A stretch of DNA of 64,000 bases from contig JAAESI010000242.1 of assembly GCA_024229515.1 (NCBI GenBank), forward strand, positions 186,001 through 250,000, written 5' to 3'. Made by a program: the position numbers and the translations under genes. Of the stretch, positions 41,267 through 49,546 are shown one piece after another (position 1 is the first letter of the stretch; each line of letters opens with the position of its first letter). The notes beneath the pieces are model-generated. The model ran no database searches. It saw only the letters and a program-made list of their open reading frames with translations, and was not told where the DNA came from. This DNA is from Pseudomonadota bacterium. Lineage in GTDB: Bacteria; Myxococcota_A; UBA796; UBA9615.

Positions 41267-42238
41267 TCACGGGCCCGTTGCGTTGTGCGCCTTCAGCCGG
41301 GGGAGCACGAACTTGCGCAGGTGCGCTCCCAGGGGCACGTCGTTCTCGCACAGGTGGATGTTGTCGCCGGCGACGACGTTGGGGGCCGACAGCCGCGTCC
41401 AGAGGCGATCCTCACCGTTGAGCAGCCGGGTCGTCACGGTGCGGAAGGTGGTCCGCGCGAGCATGTTCACGACCCGGCTCTCGGTGCGGGGCCGGTAGCA
41501 CTCCCAGTACAGCGTCTTCATCGGCGAGATCGGGGTCACGTAGGTCTGGAAGAAGTTGATCGAGGCGTCGTCCATCTCGGCGCAGGTGGCGTACATGTGG
41601 ATGTCGCGGTCGGCGTCTTCGATCCTGACGGTGACCCGGCGGTCCGTCTCGTCCACCACCTTGCTGGGGAACGCGCTCCCCGGCTGGTGGGTGTTGGTGC
41701 GGAACCGGTTGTAGAGCTTGTAGAAGGGCCGGTAGCCGGTGTGGAACGGGAAGTGGGCGTAGTCCACGGACGAGAACAGCGCCAGGTAGAAGGGGCACTC
41801 GAAGACGACCCGGAACAGCGCGAACCCATCGAGCACCTGCTCGGGGAGCAGGCCGCGGGCCGCTTCGACCGCATCGGGGTCGCCGGTCCACGCGAAGATC
41901 AGGTCGCCGGCTCGCAGCGAACCAAGCCGCTTGAGCTTGCAGGGGCGCTTCTTGCGGAGGGTCGGCTGGTCCGCAACCTCGCCGTCCTGGGTGCGGAACG
42001 ACCAGCCGTGGTAGGCGCAGCGGACGGTGTCGCCCTCCACCTTGCCCAGGCTCATGGGCAGACCCAGGTGAGGGCAGGAGTCGACGTAGACCTTGGGGTC
42101 GCCGTCGTTCCAGAAGACCACCAGATCCCGCTCCATGGCCGTGATCTTGACCATCTTGCGGCGCCGCAGATCCGGCACGTGGGCTACGGGAAATGGCAGG
42201 TCGGGGAACGCCTGGAGGTCGAGTGCGGGGGGCTTCAC
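41267..42238 (-). CDS. Rieske [2Fe-2S] oxygenase-like protein 1
   Basis: This 323-residue protein starts with a Rieske domain. The cluster ligands are C55 and H57 (SCPHLGLPM) and C74 and H77 (RCAYHGW). A C-terminal region with VDYAHFPFHTG could supply a mononuclear-iron 2-His-1-Asp site, as in ring-hydroxylating and demethylating Rieske oxygenases; the two His are three residues apart rather than the usual four. The end ENDVPLGAHLRKFVLPRL is shared with its paralogue downstream in sequence order (42248-43222). The gap between them is nine bases, so they form an operon. The substrate is unknown. Confidence 0.88.
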   Translation of the reverse strand: MKPPALDLQAFPDLPFPVAHVPDLRRRKMVKITAMERDLVVFWNDGDPKVYVDSCPHLGLPMSLGKVEGDTVRCAYHGWSFRTQDGEVADQPTLRKKRPCKLKRLGSLRAGDLIFAWTGDPDAVEAARGLLPEQVLDGFALFRVVFECPFYLALFSSVDYAHFPFHTGYRPFYKLYNRFRTNTHQPGSAFPSKVVDETDRRVTVRIEDADRDIHMYATCAEMDDASINFFQTYVTPISPMKTLYWECYRPRTESRVVNMLARTTFRTVTTRLLNGEDRLWTRLSAPNVVAGDNIHLCENDVPLGAHLRKFVLPRLKAHNATGP

Positions 42239-42247
42239 AGCATGAGG

Positions 42248-43222
42248 TTAGCCCGAGGCTCGCGCCGCTGCCCTGACACGCGGCAAGACGAACTTGCGGA
42301 GGTGCTGCCCCAGAGGGAGATCCGTCTCGGACAGGTGGATGTTTCGGCCGTCCAGAAAGTTGGGCGCCGACATCGTGGTCCAGTCGCGATCCTCGGTCTC
42401 CAGGAGCCGCACGATCACGGTGTGGAACAGGAGCTTGGCGGCGGCGCGGGTCAAGGGGCTGTCGGTGCGGGCGGAGTAGCACTCCCAGTACTGCGTGCGG
42501 GACGGCCCCAGGGGGGTGACGAACGTCTGGAATCGATTGACGCCGCCGTCGTCCCGGAAATCGGCGCAGGTGGCGTACATCGACAGATCGCGGCGCGCCG
42601 ACTCGAGTCGGATGTGCACCGCCGCGTCGTCCTCCCCCGTCACCTCCCACCGGAACGGATGGCCCGGGATGTGGGCGTCGCGCCGGAACCGGCGGTAGAG
42701 GCTGTACAGCGGCTTGTAGTAGCGGTGCTCGGCGAAGTGGGCGTAGTCCACGGCGTTGAACAGCGCGAGGTAGAAGGGCGCCCCGAACTCCACGCGGTGC
42801 AGGGCGAAGTCCTCCGAGATGTCGGCGGGGAGCTGCGCGCGGGCGGCGTCAACGGCGTCGGGGTCCCCGATCCAGGCGAACACCAGGCCGCCCACCATCA
42901 CGCAGCCGTGGCGCTTGAGCGCGCACTTGCGCTGCTTGCGGAGGGTCGGCTGATCGGTGACGGCCCCGGTGTCCCGGTCGAAGCCCCACCAGTGGTAACG
43001 GCAGCGGAGCACGTCGTCCTCGAGCACGCCCATCGACATCGGCAGGCCGAGGTGGGGGCAGGAGTCCTCGTAGACGCGTGGCTGGCCGTGGTTCCAGACG
43101 ACGACGAGCTTGTGCCCCATGCCCTCGGCGGCGAGCACGCGGTCGCGCCGCAGCTCCGCCCGGGTGGCTACCGGGAAGGGCACGCCGTCGAAGGCAGCGA
43201 GGTCGAGGGCGGGGACGCGCAC
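42248..43222 (-). CDS. Rieske [2Fe-2S] oxygenase-like protein 2 (tandem paralogue)
   Basis: This 324-residue paralogue aligns end to end with the adjacent protein 1: the same cluster ligand positions (C55, H57, C74, H77; SCPHLGLPM and RCRYHWW), the same VDYAHFAEH candidate iron site and the same LGQHLRKFVLPR ending. The pair therefore arose by tandem duplication, then diverged well below identity. GTG start at 43222. It is the first gene of the two-gene unit, divergent from the peroxiredoxin gene with a 41-base spacer. Confidence 0.88.
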   Translation of the reverse strand: MRVPALDLAAFDGVPFPVATRAELRRDRVLAAEGMGHKLVVVWNHGQPRVYEDSCPHLGLPMSMGVLEDDVLRCRYHWWGFDRDTGAVTDQPTLRKQRKCALKRHGCVMVGGLVFAWIGDPDAVDAARAQLPADISEDFALHRVEFGAPFYLALFNAVDYAHFAEHRYYKPLYSLYRRFRRDAHIPGHPFRWEVTGEDDAAVHIRLESARRDLSMYATCADFRDDGGVNRFQTFVTPLGPSRTQYWECYSARTDSPLTRAAAKLLFHTVIVRLLETEDRDWTTMSAPNFLDGRNIHLSETDLPLGQHLRKFVLPRVRAAARASG

Positions 43223-43263
43223 GATGTGGATTGTACCGTCCGCGGGCGCTACCCTCCGCCGCC

Positions 43264-43722
43264 ATGACGACCCTTCAAGTGGGCGATGCCGCCCCGGACT
43301 TCACCCTCAGCCGCGACGACGGCGACGACATCACCCTCAACGCGCTCCGCGGCCAGTCGGTGGTGCTGTACTTCTACCCCCGGGACTCGACCCCCGGATG
43401 CACGGTGCAGGCGTGCGACTTCCGCGACCGCCAGGCGGCCCTGGCGGACAAGAACGCCGTCGTGCTCGGCGTCAGCAAGGACAGCCTCGCCAGCCACGCG
43501 AAGTTCCGCGCCAAGTACGAGCTGAACTTCCCCCTGCTGTCGGACCCGGACCTAGCGGTCCACAAGGCGTACGACGCCTACGGGGAGAAGAAGCTGTACG
43601 GGAAGGTGTCGATGGGGGTGATCCGCTCGACCGTCGTCATCGACGGGGACGGGATCGTCACGTTCATCAGGCACGGCGTGCGGTCCAAGGGCTCGGCGGA
43701 CCGAGCCCTCGGACAGCTCTAG
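43264..43722 (+). CDS. bcp: thioredoxin-dependent peroxiredoxin (BCP/PrxQ)
   Basis: This peroxiredoxin of 152 residues reduces hydrogen peroxide and organic peroxides with thioredoxin. The peroxidatic C46 and resolving C51 lie in YPRDSTPGCTVQACDFRD (PxxxTxxC motif), which identifies the atypical 2-Cys BCP/PrxQ group. GVSKDSLASHAKF and the C-terminal STVVIDGDGIVTFI are typical. It is convergent with hsp20, three bases between stops, with no terminator visible. Confidence 0.95.
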   Translation: MTTLQVGDAAPDFTLSRDDGDDITLNALRGQSVVLYFYPRDSTPGCTVQACDFRDRQAALADKNAVVLGVSKDSLASHAKFRAKYELNFPLLSDPDLAVHKAYDAYGEKKLYGKVSMGVIRSTVVIDGDGIVTFIRHGVRSKGSADRALGQL

Positions 43723-43725
43723 CCG

Positions 43726-44136
43726 TCAGCCGACGGGGATCTGACGCGGGGAGGAAGCCGCCACCTTGGGCAGGCGGAGGGCGAGCACGCCGTTGGACAG
43801 GCTCGCTTCGATCGCCTCGGCATCCACGTCCGCGGGGACCCGGAAGCTGCGCTCGAAGCCGCTGGCGAAGCGCCGCGTGATGCGACCGTCGTCATCGCTC
43901 TCTTCACCGGAGGCAGACGCCTTCAGCGTGATCACGCCGTCGTCGACAGTCACGTCCACGTCGGCGGGGGCGAGCCCGGGGACCTCCGCTTCCAGCACGT
44001 AGCCGGCTTCGTCGGTGTAGGAGGTGAGCCGGGGGAGTTCCGGAGTGGGGCCGGCGGTCCGGCGCGGTCCCCGGAAGAAGCCGGGGAAGAGCGCGTCCAG
44101 GTCGCCAAAGAAGGGGTCTCGGAGGACCAGGTTCAT
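43726..44136 (-). CDS. small heat shock protein (Hsp20/alpha-crystallin)
   Basis: This 136-residue ATP-independent holdase has an alpha-crystallin domain from YVLEAEVPGLAPADVDVTVDDGVITLKA through FERSFRVPADVDAEAIEASLSNGVLALRLPK, where the GVLALRLPK (GxLxIxxPK) end is diagnostic. The N terminus MNLVLRDPFFGDLDALF is Phe-rich. An IxI-like C-terminal tail is present as RQIPVG. AAGGA lies eight bases before the ATG. A TTGACA (44204-44199) lies upstream, but no convincing -10 or heat-shock promoter follows. The rest of the gap to gckA (44137-44280) shows no gene. Confidence 0.93.
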   Translation of the reverse strand: MNLVLRDPFFGDLDALFPGFFRGPRRTAGPTPELPRLTSYTDEAGYVLEAEVPGLAPADVDVTVDDGVITLKASASGEESDDDGRITRRFASGFERSFRVPADVDAEAIEASLSNGVLALRLPKVAASSPRQIPVG

Positions 44137-44280
44137 GTCTCGTTCCTTTCTGGCCGGACCATCCGGCAACGGGCTCAACCTGAGGCCGAGACGGAGCCTG
44201 TCAAGAACGTAAGTGGATGATTTTGCTGTCCTTTTCCTGTTTGACAACGCGCACCGAGTGGTTAGAAGGCGCGCGCGCCC

Positions 44281-45405
44281 TCAGGGCAGGAAGATCGCCA
44301 GATCCGCGACGTTGGTGCCGGTGGGGCCGGTGACGATTCGGCCCCCTGCCTGGGCGAAGAACGCGTGGCTGTCGTTGCGCCGGAGGAAGTCCTCGGGATC
44401 CAGGCCGAGGCTGTGGGCCCGCGCCATTACCGCCTCGTCGATCAAGGCGCCGGCGGCGTCGGAGGTGCCGTCGATCCCATCGGTGCCGACGGACAGGACC
44501 AGCCCCCCCGACCACGCCGCCGCCGCAGCCCCCAGCGCGAACTCCTGGTTGCGGCCACCGCGCCCGTCCCCGAGGACCTCGACGACGGACTCGCCCCCGG
44601 CGGCGCGGGCACTCCCCCCGCCTCCTCCGTAGAAGGCTGCCCCCGCCCAGCGCGCGGTGCCGTGGATGAGGCCCGGGATCAGCTCCAGCCCGGTGGCGGC
44701 GACCGCGTCCACGGCCGTGCTGTTGTCGGCGACGACGACGGTCTCGGCGTGGTCGTCGACGGTGGGGCCCGACGCGACGAGGCCGGGCCCGTGGCCTCCC
44801 ACGTCGCTGATCACGAGGTTGACCACGCGGGCCGGAGCCATCGCTTCGGCGAGGCGCCCCCCCTTGAGCCGGCTCATGCGCACGCGGGCCGCGTTGAGCT
44901 CGGCAATGTCGGCCCCCTCGCGAAGCAGGCGGCGCGTCTGGCGGACGATGTCGGCCATCGACAGTCCGTCTCGGGGGAGCTCCAGCATCGCGCTTCCGCC
45001 GCCCGAGACGAGGCAGAGCGCCACATCGTCCGCGGTCAGGGACTCGGCGAGGGCGAGCACCTCCGCCCCCTGGTCGGCGGCGTGGGGGACGGGCACCGGG
45101 TGGCCGGCGACGCGGTACTGCAGCGGCCCCAGGGTCCCCGGGTCGGGGCCGAGTCCGAGCACGATCCCACCCTTTGCGCACCCGCTGGCCAGTGCCGCCC
45201 GAGTCATCGGCACCGAGGCCTTGCCGAAGGCGAATACCGTGCAGTTTGGGGGCAGGTCGAGGCGGCCCAGGGCGGCCGCGACCGCCGCCTCCGCATCCAC
45301 CGACGCGAGGGCCCGATCAACGAGGTCCAGAGCCGCTGTTCGGCGGGCCCGAGTGTCGGGAGAGAGCTCCGGCGCGAGCAGTGATTCGCGGTTGATGACC
45401 GGCAT
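44281..45405 (-). CDS. glycerate 2-kinase (GckA, MOFRL family)
   Basis: This 374-residue enzyme phosphorylates D-glycerate, feeding serine-cycle or glyoxylate-derived carbon into glycolysis. It shows TVFAFGKASVPMTRAAL, LVSGGGSAMLELP (DUF4147 domain), ELNAARVRMSRLKGGRLAEA, LVISDVGGHGPGLVASGPT, and the MOFRL-domain elements GGRNQEFALGAA and SVGTDGIDGTSDAAGALID. ATG at 45405. It is divergent from the cysteine leader unit, so the 54 bases between them must hold both promoters. Confidence 0.93.
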   Translation of the reverse strand: MPVINRESLLAPELSPDTRARRTAALDLVDRALASVDAEAAVAAALGRLDLPPNCTVFAFGKASVPMTRAALASGCAKGGIVLGLGPDPGTLGPLQYRVAGHPVPVPHAADQGAEVLALAESLTADDVALCLVSGGGSAMLELPRDGLSMADIVRQTRRLLREGADIAELNAARVRMSRLKGGRLAEAMAPARVVNLVISDVGGHGPGLVASGPTVDDHAETVVVADNSTAVDAVAATGLELIPGLIHGTARWAGAAFYGGGGGSARAAGGESVVEVLGDGRGGRNQEFALGAAAAAWSGGLVLSVGTDGIDGTSDAAGALIDEAVMARAHSLGLDPEDFLRRNDSHAFFAQAGGRIVTGPTGTNVADLAIFLP

Positions 45406-45423
45406 CGGGCCGATCAAATCACG

Positions 45424-45452
45424 TTGCGAACCCGATTTGGTAACGCTAGCGT
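45424..45452 (+). promoter_or_regulatory. predicted promoter of the cysteine leader / sulfate-assimilation unit
   Basis: TTGCGA (45424-45429), 17 bases and TAGCGT (45447-45452) form a sigma-70-like promoter on the plus strand. The start point would fall at about 45459-45460, that is on the ATG of the leader peptide, the same leaderless spacing as the imuA and imuB promoters. Confidence 0.5.
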
Positions 45453-45459
45453 TGAGTTG

Positions 45460-45525
45460 ATGTTCGCGATTCCTCACGCCCTGAACTGCCTGTGTTGCGC
45501 CTGTCCGCAGACCGGGGTGTGTTGA
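45460..45525 (+). CDS. Cys-rich leader peptide (putative cysteine attenuator)
   Basis: ATG at 45460 opens a 21-codon frame ending TGA (45523-45525). The second half reads NCLCCACPQTGVC; Cys are at 10, 12, 13, 15 and 21 (five of 21, both TGC and TGT). No Shine-Dalgarno precedes it, and the promoter spacing suggests a leaderless mRNA. An intrinsic terminator starts 28 bases after the stop and the sulfate-assimilation genes follow. By analogy with Trp/His-type leaders, and with Cys-rich leaders of actinobacterial cys genes, ribosomes stalling at Cys codons when Cys-tRNA is scarce would prevent termination. The role is inference; the sequence is direct. Confidence 0.75.
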   Translation: MFAIPHALNCLCCACPQTGVC

Positions 45526-45553
45526 CGTAGATCCGAGCTAGCTCGCTGCTTCA

Positions 45554-45589
45554 CCCGCCTCGGTCGCTGACCCCGGCGGGTTTTCTTTT
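45554..45589 (+). terminator. intrinsic terminator/attenuator before cysH
   Basis: CCCGCC (45554-45559) pairs with GGCGGG (45575-45580); inside, GGTC (45562-45565) pairs with GACC (45569-45572) around a GCT loop. TTTTCTTTT follows directly (45581-45589). This is the only classical U-tract terminator found in the window and it lies upstream of, not after, the cys genes. Competing upstream pairings are possible: GGGTG (45515-45519) with CACCC (45552-45556), or CCGAG (45533-45537) with CTCGG (45559-45563). Either would break the terminator. The 45590-45642 stretch up to cysH shows only a GGGAG ribosome binding site. Confidence 0.85.
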
Positions 45590-45642
45590 ATCCGAACGCA
45601 GCCAGCAACCCCGTACGCCGCGACCCCGCGGCCGGGAGCCCC

Positions 45643-46233
45643 CGTGAGCCTCTCTCCCCCTGAACTCCCCACCGCATGGGCCTGACGGTGCCCACCTTCC
45701 TGCTCGACACGGGCCTGCTGTTCGCGGATACCTACGCGCTCAAGCGGCGGGTCGAGCAGCGGTACGGCGTCGCGATCCGGTCGGTGCGCCCGCGCCTCGA
45801 CCTCGCCGATCAGGCCGCCGCCCACGGCCCCCGGCTGTGGCAGCGCAACCCCGACCACTGCTGCTACCTCCGCAAGGTGGCGCCGCTCAAGGAGGCGCTG
45901 GCGGGGGTCGATGCCTGGATCACCGGCATCCGCGCCGACCAGTCCGCCGCCCGCGCCGACGCCCGCGCCGTGGAGTGGGACGACCAGTTCGGGCTGCTGA
46001 AGATCAACCCCCTGGCGGCCTGGAGCCGCGACGACGTCGACCGCTACGTGCAGGCCCACGACGTGCCCATCAACCCCCTGCTGCTGCAGGGCTATCCGAG
46101 CGTCGGCTGCGAGCCGTGCACCTCCCAACCGCGAGCCGGCGACGAACGCGCAGGCCGCTGGGCCGGTCTCGAAAAGACCGAGTGCGGCATCCACCAACGC
46201 CTCCCCATCCTCGACCAGGAGCCTTCCCGATGA
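45643..46233 (+). pseudogene. cysH: adenylylsulfate reductase CysH, internal deletion and frameshift
   Basis: The GTG at 45643, with GGGAG five bases upstream, starts SLSPPELPTAWA and hits TGA at once (45682-45684). The rest of CysH continues in another frame from 45676: VPTFLLDTGLLFADTYALKRR. Between these two pieces a normal CysH has ~45-50 residues including the nucleotide-binding P-loop (SSFG-type), which are absent. The C-terminal part keeps the HCCYLRK and GCEPCT cysteines of the [4Fe-4S] APS-reductase type and the catalytic ECGIH. Stop overlaps the next gene (ATGA). It is unlikely to be functional as read. Confidence 0.8.
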
Positions 46234-48462
46234 CCATCCATACCCTCCCCTACCGCCGCTCAGCGGCCGGTTCGCGCGACTTCGTCGCCACCGAAATCGA
46301 CCGCTTCGCCGCCTCCATCGCCCGCATCAAGGCGGGTGACGTGCCGGAGCACGTGTTCCTCGAAGAACGGCTCCGCATGGGCGTCTACGGCCAGCGTCAG
46401 CCCGGCGTGCACATGATGCGCAGCAAGCTCCCGCTGGGGCTGATGACCGCCGGCTAGGTCGACGCGTTCGCCGACATCGCCGAGGGCGACGGCCACGGCG
46501 TCGCGCATCTGACCACCCGGCAGGACATCCAGATCCACTTCGTCTCGTTGGACTCCTCCCCCGAGGTGATGCGGGCGCTCGACCGGGCCGAGATGACCTC
46601 CAAGGAGGCCTGCGGCAACGTCGTCCGCAACGTCTGCGCCGCCGGCAACGGGGGGGTCGCCCGGGACGAGCCGTTCGACGTCACGGGCCACGGGCTGGAG
46701 CTGACCCGGTTCCTGCTGCGCCACCCGGACGGCCAGAGCCTGGGCCGCAAGGTGAAGATCTACCTGTCCGGCACCGACGCCCCGGTCTGGAACCTGGGCG
46801 CTTTCCACGACCTCGGCTTCACGGCCCGCACGCGCGGGACCAACGGCTCGACCCGGCGGGGCTTCCGCGTGGTCGTCGGCGGCGGCCTGGCCGCGGTCCC
46901 CTACGAGGCCGTCGAGTACACCAACTTCCTCCCCGAGGAGGAGCTGCTGCCGTTCACGCAGGCGGTGCTGCGGGTGTTCGCGATCCACGGCGAGAAGGCC
47001 AACCGAGCGCGCGCGCGGATGAAGTTCCTCGTGGCGAAGTGGGACATCGAACGATTCCGCGAGGAGGTCGACGCCGCCCGCCGGAGCCTCGAGCACGATG
47101 ACGAGTGGACGGCGTACCTGGGTCGGCTGACCCGGTGGGACGACGCCCCCCCTGCACGGCCCCGGGACGGGTGAGCCGACCCACCGCACCCCGGTGGAGG
47201 CGGCCTGGCTGCGCACGAACACCCACCCCCAGGCCCAAGACGGCTACCGCGCGGTGAAGGTGCGGGTGCCCCGAGGCGATCTGAACCCCACCCAGCTGCG
47301 AGGCCTCGCAGCGCTCCTGCGGGAGCACACGGGCGACACGCTCCGCATCCTCCCCGACCAGGCGCTGCTGATCCGCTGGGTCCCCACGGACCGGCTGCTC
47401 GCCGTGCGCGATGCGTTGGCGGCCCTCGATCTCGGCCTGGAGCGGGCCGGCGGCCTGGGGGACACGGTGACCTGCCCGGGAGCGGACAGCTGCAAGCTGG
47501 GCATCACCAGCCCGCGCAGCCTCGCGCGGTCGATCCAGCCGATGCTCGACACCCTCGCCCGGGATCCCCGGCTGGAGGCGCTCCGTATCCACGTCAGCGG
47601 ATGCCCCAACAGCTGCGCGCAGCACCACATCGCCGACATCGGCTTCTTCGGGGGGGGCCGGCGAGCCGGAGGGGCGGCGGCGCCGCACTACATGCTGATG
47701 CTCGGCGGGCTCGCCGGGGGCACGGGAGCGGAGCAGCCGGGCAAGGCGTTCGGCCTGCCCGTGATGAAGATCCCGGCCAGCCGCGTTCCGGAGGCGATCA
47801 GCCGCATCGCGCAGCTGTTCCTCGCCGAGGGGGACGGCGTCACTTTCGGCCACTTCGCCCGCCGGTTGGGGCGGGCGGAGTTCAAGGCCCAGCTCGCCGA
47901 TCTGACCGAACTGCCCCCCTTCGAAGAGGCGCCTGAGATGTACAAGGAGCCCGGAAGCGACACCCTGTTCGCGGTCAACGTGGGCAAGGGCGAGTGCGCC
48001 GGCGAGGTGGTCGACCAGTCGGACCTGCTGCTGGCGGGCGCCGACCGTGAGGCCGACACGGCCCTGCAGCTTCTGGAAGACGGGGGCGACACGGGAACGA
48101 TCGTGGCCGCCGCCAACGACGCGATGCTCCAGGCGGCCCGGGCGATCCTGGCGACGGAGAACGTGTTCGAGCAGCGTCCGGACATCGTGGAGCGGGAGTT
48201 CCGCCTCCGGTTCTACGACGTCGGTCGGATCTTCGAAGGGGTGGGCCACTACTTCTTCGAGGCGCGCGCCGAGGACGCCGAGGACGTGGCCGCCGATCGG
48301 GACCGCCTGCGAAGGCTGGTGGTCGAGGCCGGCCTGTTCGTCGAGGAGGCGCACAGCCTGACGCTCCGCCTCCGCGGCGAGGCGGCGTTCCCGCGGGCGA
48401 CCCCCGCCACGAAGAAGGCGCTGGGCGATCCCGGGCTGATCCGAACCGGGTCGGTGTCATGA
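46230..48462 (+). pseudogene. sir: ferredoxin-type sulfite reductase, nonsense codon and frameshift
   Basis: This siroheme/[4Fe-4S] enzyme reduces sulfite to sulfide. From ATG 46230 the frame runs to TAG at 46455-46457 (codon 76) in GLMTAG-stop-VDAFADIAE, where homologues usually have Gln. It continues in frame (LTTRQDIQIHF, KEACGNVVRNVC) until a seven-C run (47146-47152), after which the sequence continues in the +1 frame (LHGPGTGEP, VEAAWLRTNTHPQAQDGY). Adding one C restores it. Cofactor cysteines are intact (TCPGADSCKLG, HVSGCPNSCAQHH). A helical C-terminal extension of ~150 residues (from MYKEPGSD) is unusual. Full protein would be ~740 residues. Confidence 0.85.
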
Positions 48463-49219
48463 GCGCGCGCCTCCCCAACATCGCCCCCGCGTCGGCCCAG
48501 GGGCCGCTCCTGGTGGCGTGGCACATCGAAGGACGTCGGGCCCTCGTGGTCGGAGGGGGGAGCGTGTCGACGCGCCGGGTGCGGGCGTTGCTGCTCGCGG
48601 GGGCCGAGGTCCACGTGGTGGCTCCCCGGCTGAGCGCGGAGCTGCGCGGACGGCAGGCGCGAAGCGAGATCACCGCCGAGGCCCGGCGGTGGTCGGTCGA
48701 GGACCTCGCCTCGCCCACACCGAGCTGGTGCTCGTGGCGATCGACGATCCGACCGTGAGCAAGCTGATCGCGGCGGCGAGCCGGACCCGCCGGATCCCGG
48801 TGCACGTCGCCGACGACAAGCCTCTGTGCGACTTCTACTTCCCCGCGATCCACCGGGACGGCCCGGTGCAGATCGCCGTCAGCACGGGGGGTGCTGGACC
48901 CGCGTTGGCGGCACGCCTGCGGGATCGTGTGGCCGCATCCCTGCCCGCCGGCCTGGGCGAGGCGGTCACCCGGTTCGGAAGGCTGCGGGCGGCGGTTCGG
49001 TTCGCGGATCCGTCCCACGGCGCGAGCCGGCGGCGCATGCGCTGGCTCAACGGCTTCGGCCGGGAGGCGGCGTGGTCGGATCTGGGGAGCCTCAGTAACG
49101 CGGAGATCGGGCGCCTGGTCCGGCGGTACCTGGCGGAGACGGCGTCGGACCGTCAAGATGCCGCATGGTCGTCGGAAGCCTCCGCCTCGTCGTCCGTCTC
49201 CACGGTAGCCGCTCGCTGA
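48459..49219 (+). pseudogene. cysG: siroheme synthase N-domain (precorrin-2 dehydrogenase), frameshifted
   Basis: This Met8/CysG N-terminal type protein would make sirohydrochlorin for sulfite reductase. ATG 48459 overlaps the sulfite reductase stop (ATGA). The frame has EGRRALVVGGGSVSTRRVRALLLAGAEVHVVAP (NAD-binding) and runs to WSVEDLA; from ~48710 the homologous sequence continues in another frame: HTELVLVAIDDPTVSKLIAAASRTRRIPVHVADDKPLCDFYFPA. A one-base deletion in a CTCGCCTCGCCC stretch explains it. The last 55 bases overlap the DUF503 gene. Likely non-functional as read. Confidence 0.8.
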
Positions 49220-49452
49220 AAGAGAAGCGACGGCCCCGCCGCATGCTGACGGACCGCATCCGCAACAAGTTCAACGTCGCCATCGCCGAGGTCGACAGCC
49301 AGGACGTCTGGAACCTGCTCACGCTCGGGGTCTGCGCGATCGGCCCCGACCGCCAGCCGGTGGAGCAGGTGCTCAAGGACGTCGCCGACTTCGTGGCTGA
49401 GTTCGGCGAGGGCGAGCTGATCGAGGATGTGATCGACATCGACCGCCGCTGA
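49165..49452 (+). CDS. DUF503 family protein (YlxP-like)
   Basis: This 95-residue protein of the DUF503 family has the characteristic VVGSLRLVVRLHGSRSLKEKRRPRRMLTDRIRNKFNVAIAEV and NLLTLGVCAIGPD segments. Function is unknown; homologues in Firmicutes lie in the rbfA/truB translation operon, which is not the case here. It is intact, unlike the three genes upstream, and starts inside the decayed cysG end, so its expression may depend on a separate promoter. Confidence 0.88.
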   Translation: MVVGSLRLVVRLHGSRSLKEKRRPRRMLTDRIRNKFNVAIAEVDSQDVWNLLTLGVCAIGPDRQPVEQVLKDVADFVAEFGEGELIEDVIDIDRR

Positions 49453-49500
49453 GCGGTGTGCGCACGGTGTGCGCACGCAGCACTGGTGGTAGAAATCGTT

Positions 49501-49526
49501 GATTCCGGCCTCTCAGGGCCGGAATC
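49501..49526 (+). repeat. perfect 10-bp inverted repeat
   Basis: GATTCCGGCC (49501-49510) and GGCCGGAATC (49517-49526) are exact complements around TCTCAG. No U-tract follows. It lies just upstream of the sigma-54-type promoter, so it may be an activator site, or a hairpin ending the DUF503 transcript. Confidence 0.6.
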
Positions 49527-49530
49527 GAGC

Positions 49531-49546
49531 TGGCATGACCGCTGCA
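49531..49546 (+). promoter_or_regulatory. predicted sigma-54 promoter
   Basis: TGGCATG-N4-CTGCA gives GG (49532-49533) and GC (49544-49545) separated by exactly ten bases, the -24/-12 rule for sigma-54. The start point would be near 49557, with GGAG (49573-49576) and the ATG at 49584 downstream. Activation by an enhancer-binding protein is expected but none is encoded nearby. Confidence 0.5.

Noticed and set aside
44199..44240. Heat-shock (sigma-32) promoter or CIRCE element before hsp20
   Set aside because: Only a TTGACA is present; no matching -10, sigma-32 -10 or inverted repeat of the CIRCE type was found.
46455..46457. Pyrrolysine or selenocysteine-like recoding of the TAG in sulfite reductase
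   Set aside because: The position is usually Gln, no pyl genes or recoding element are visible, and the gene and its neighbours carry other lesions.
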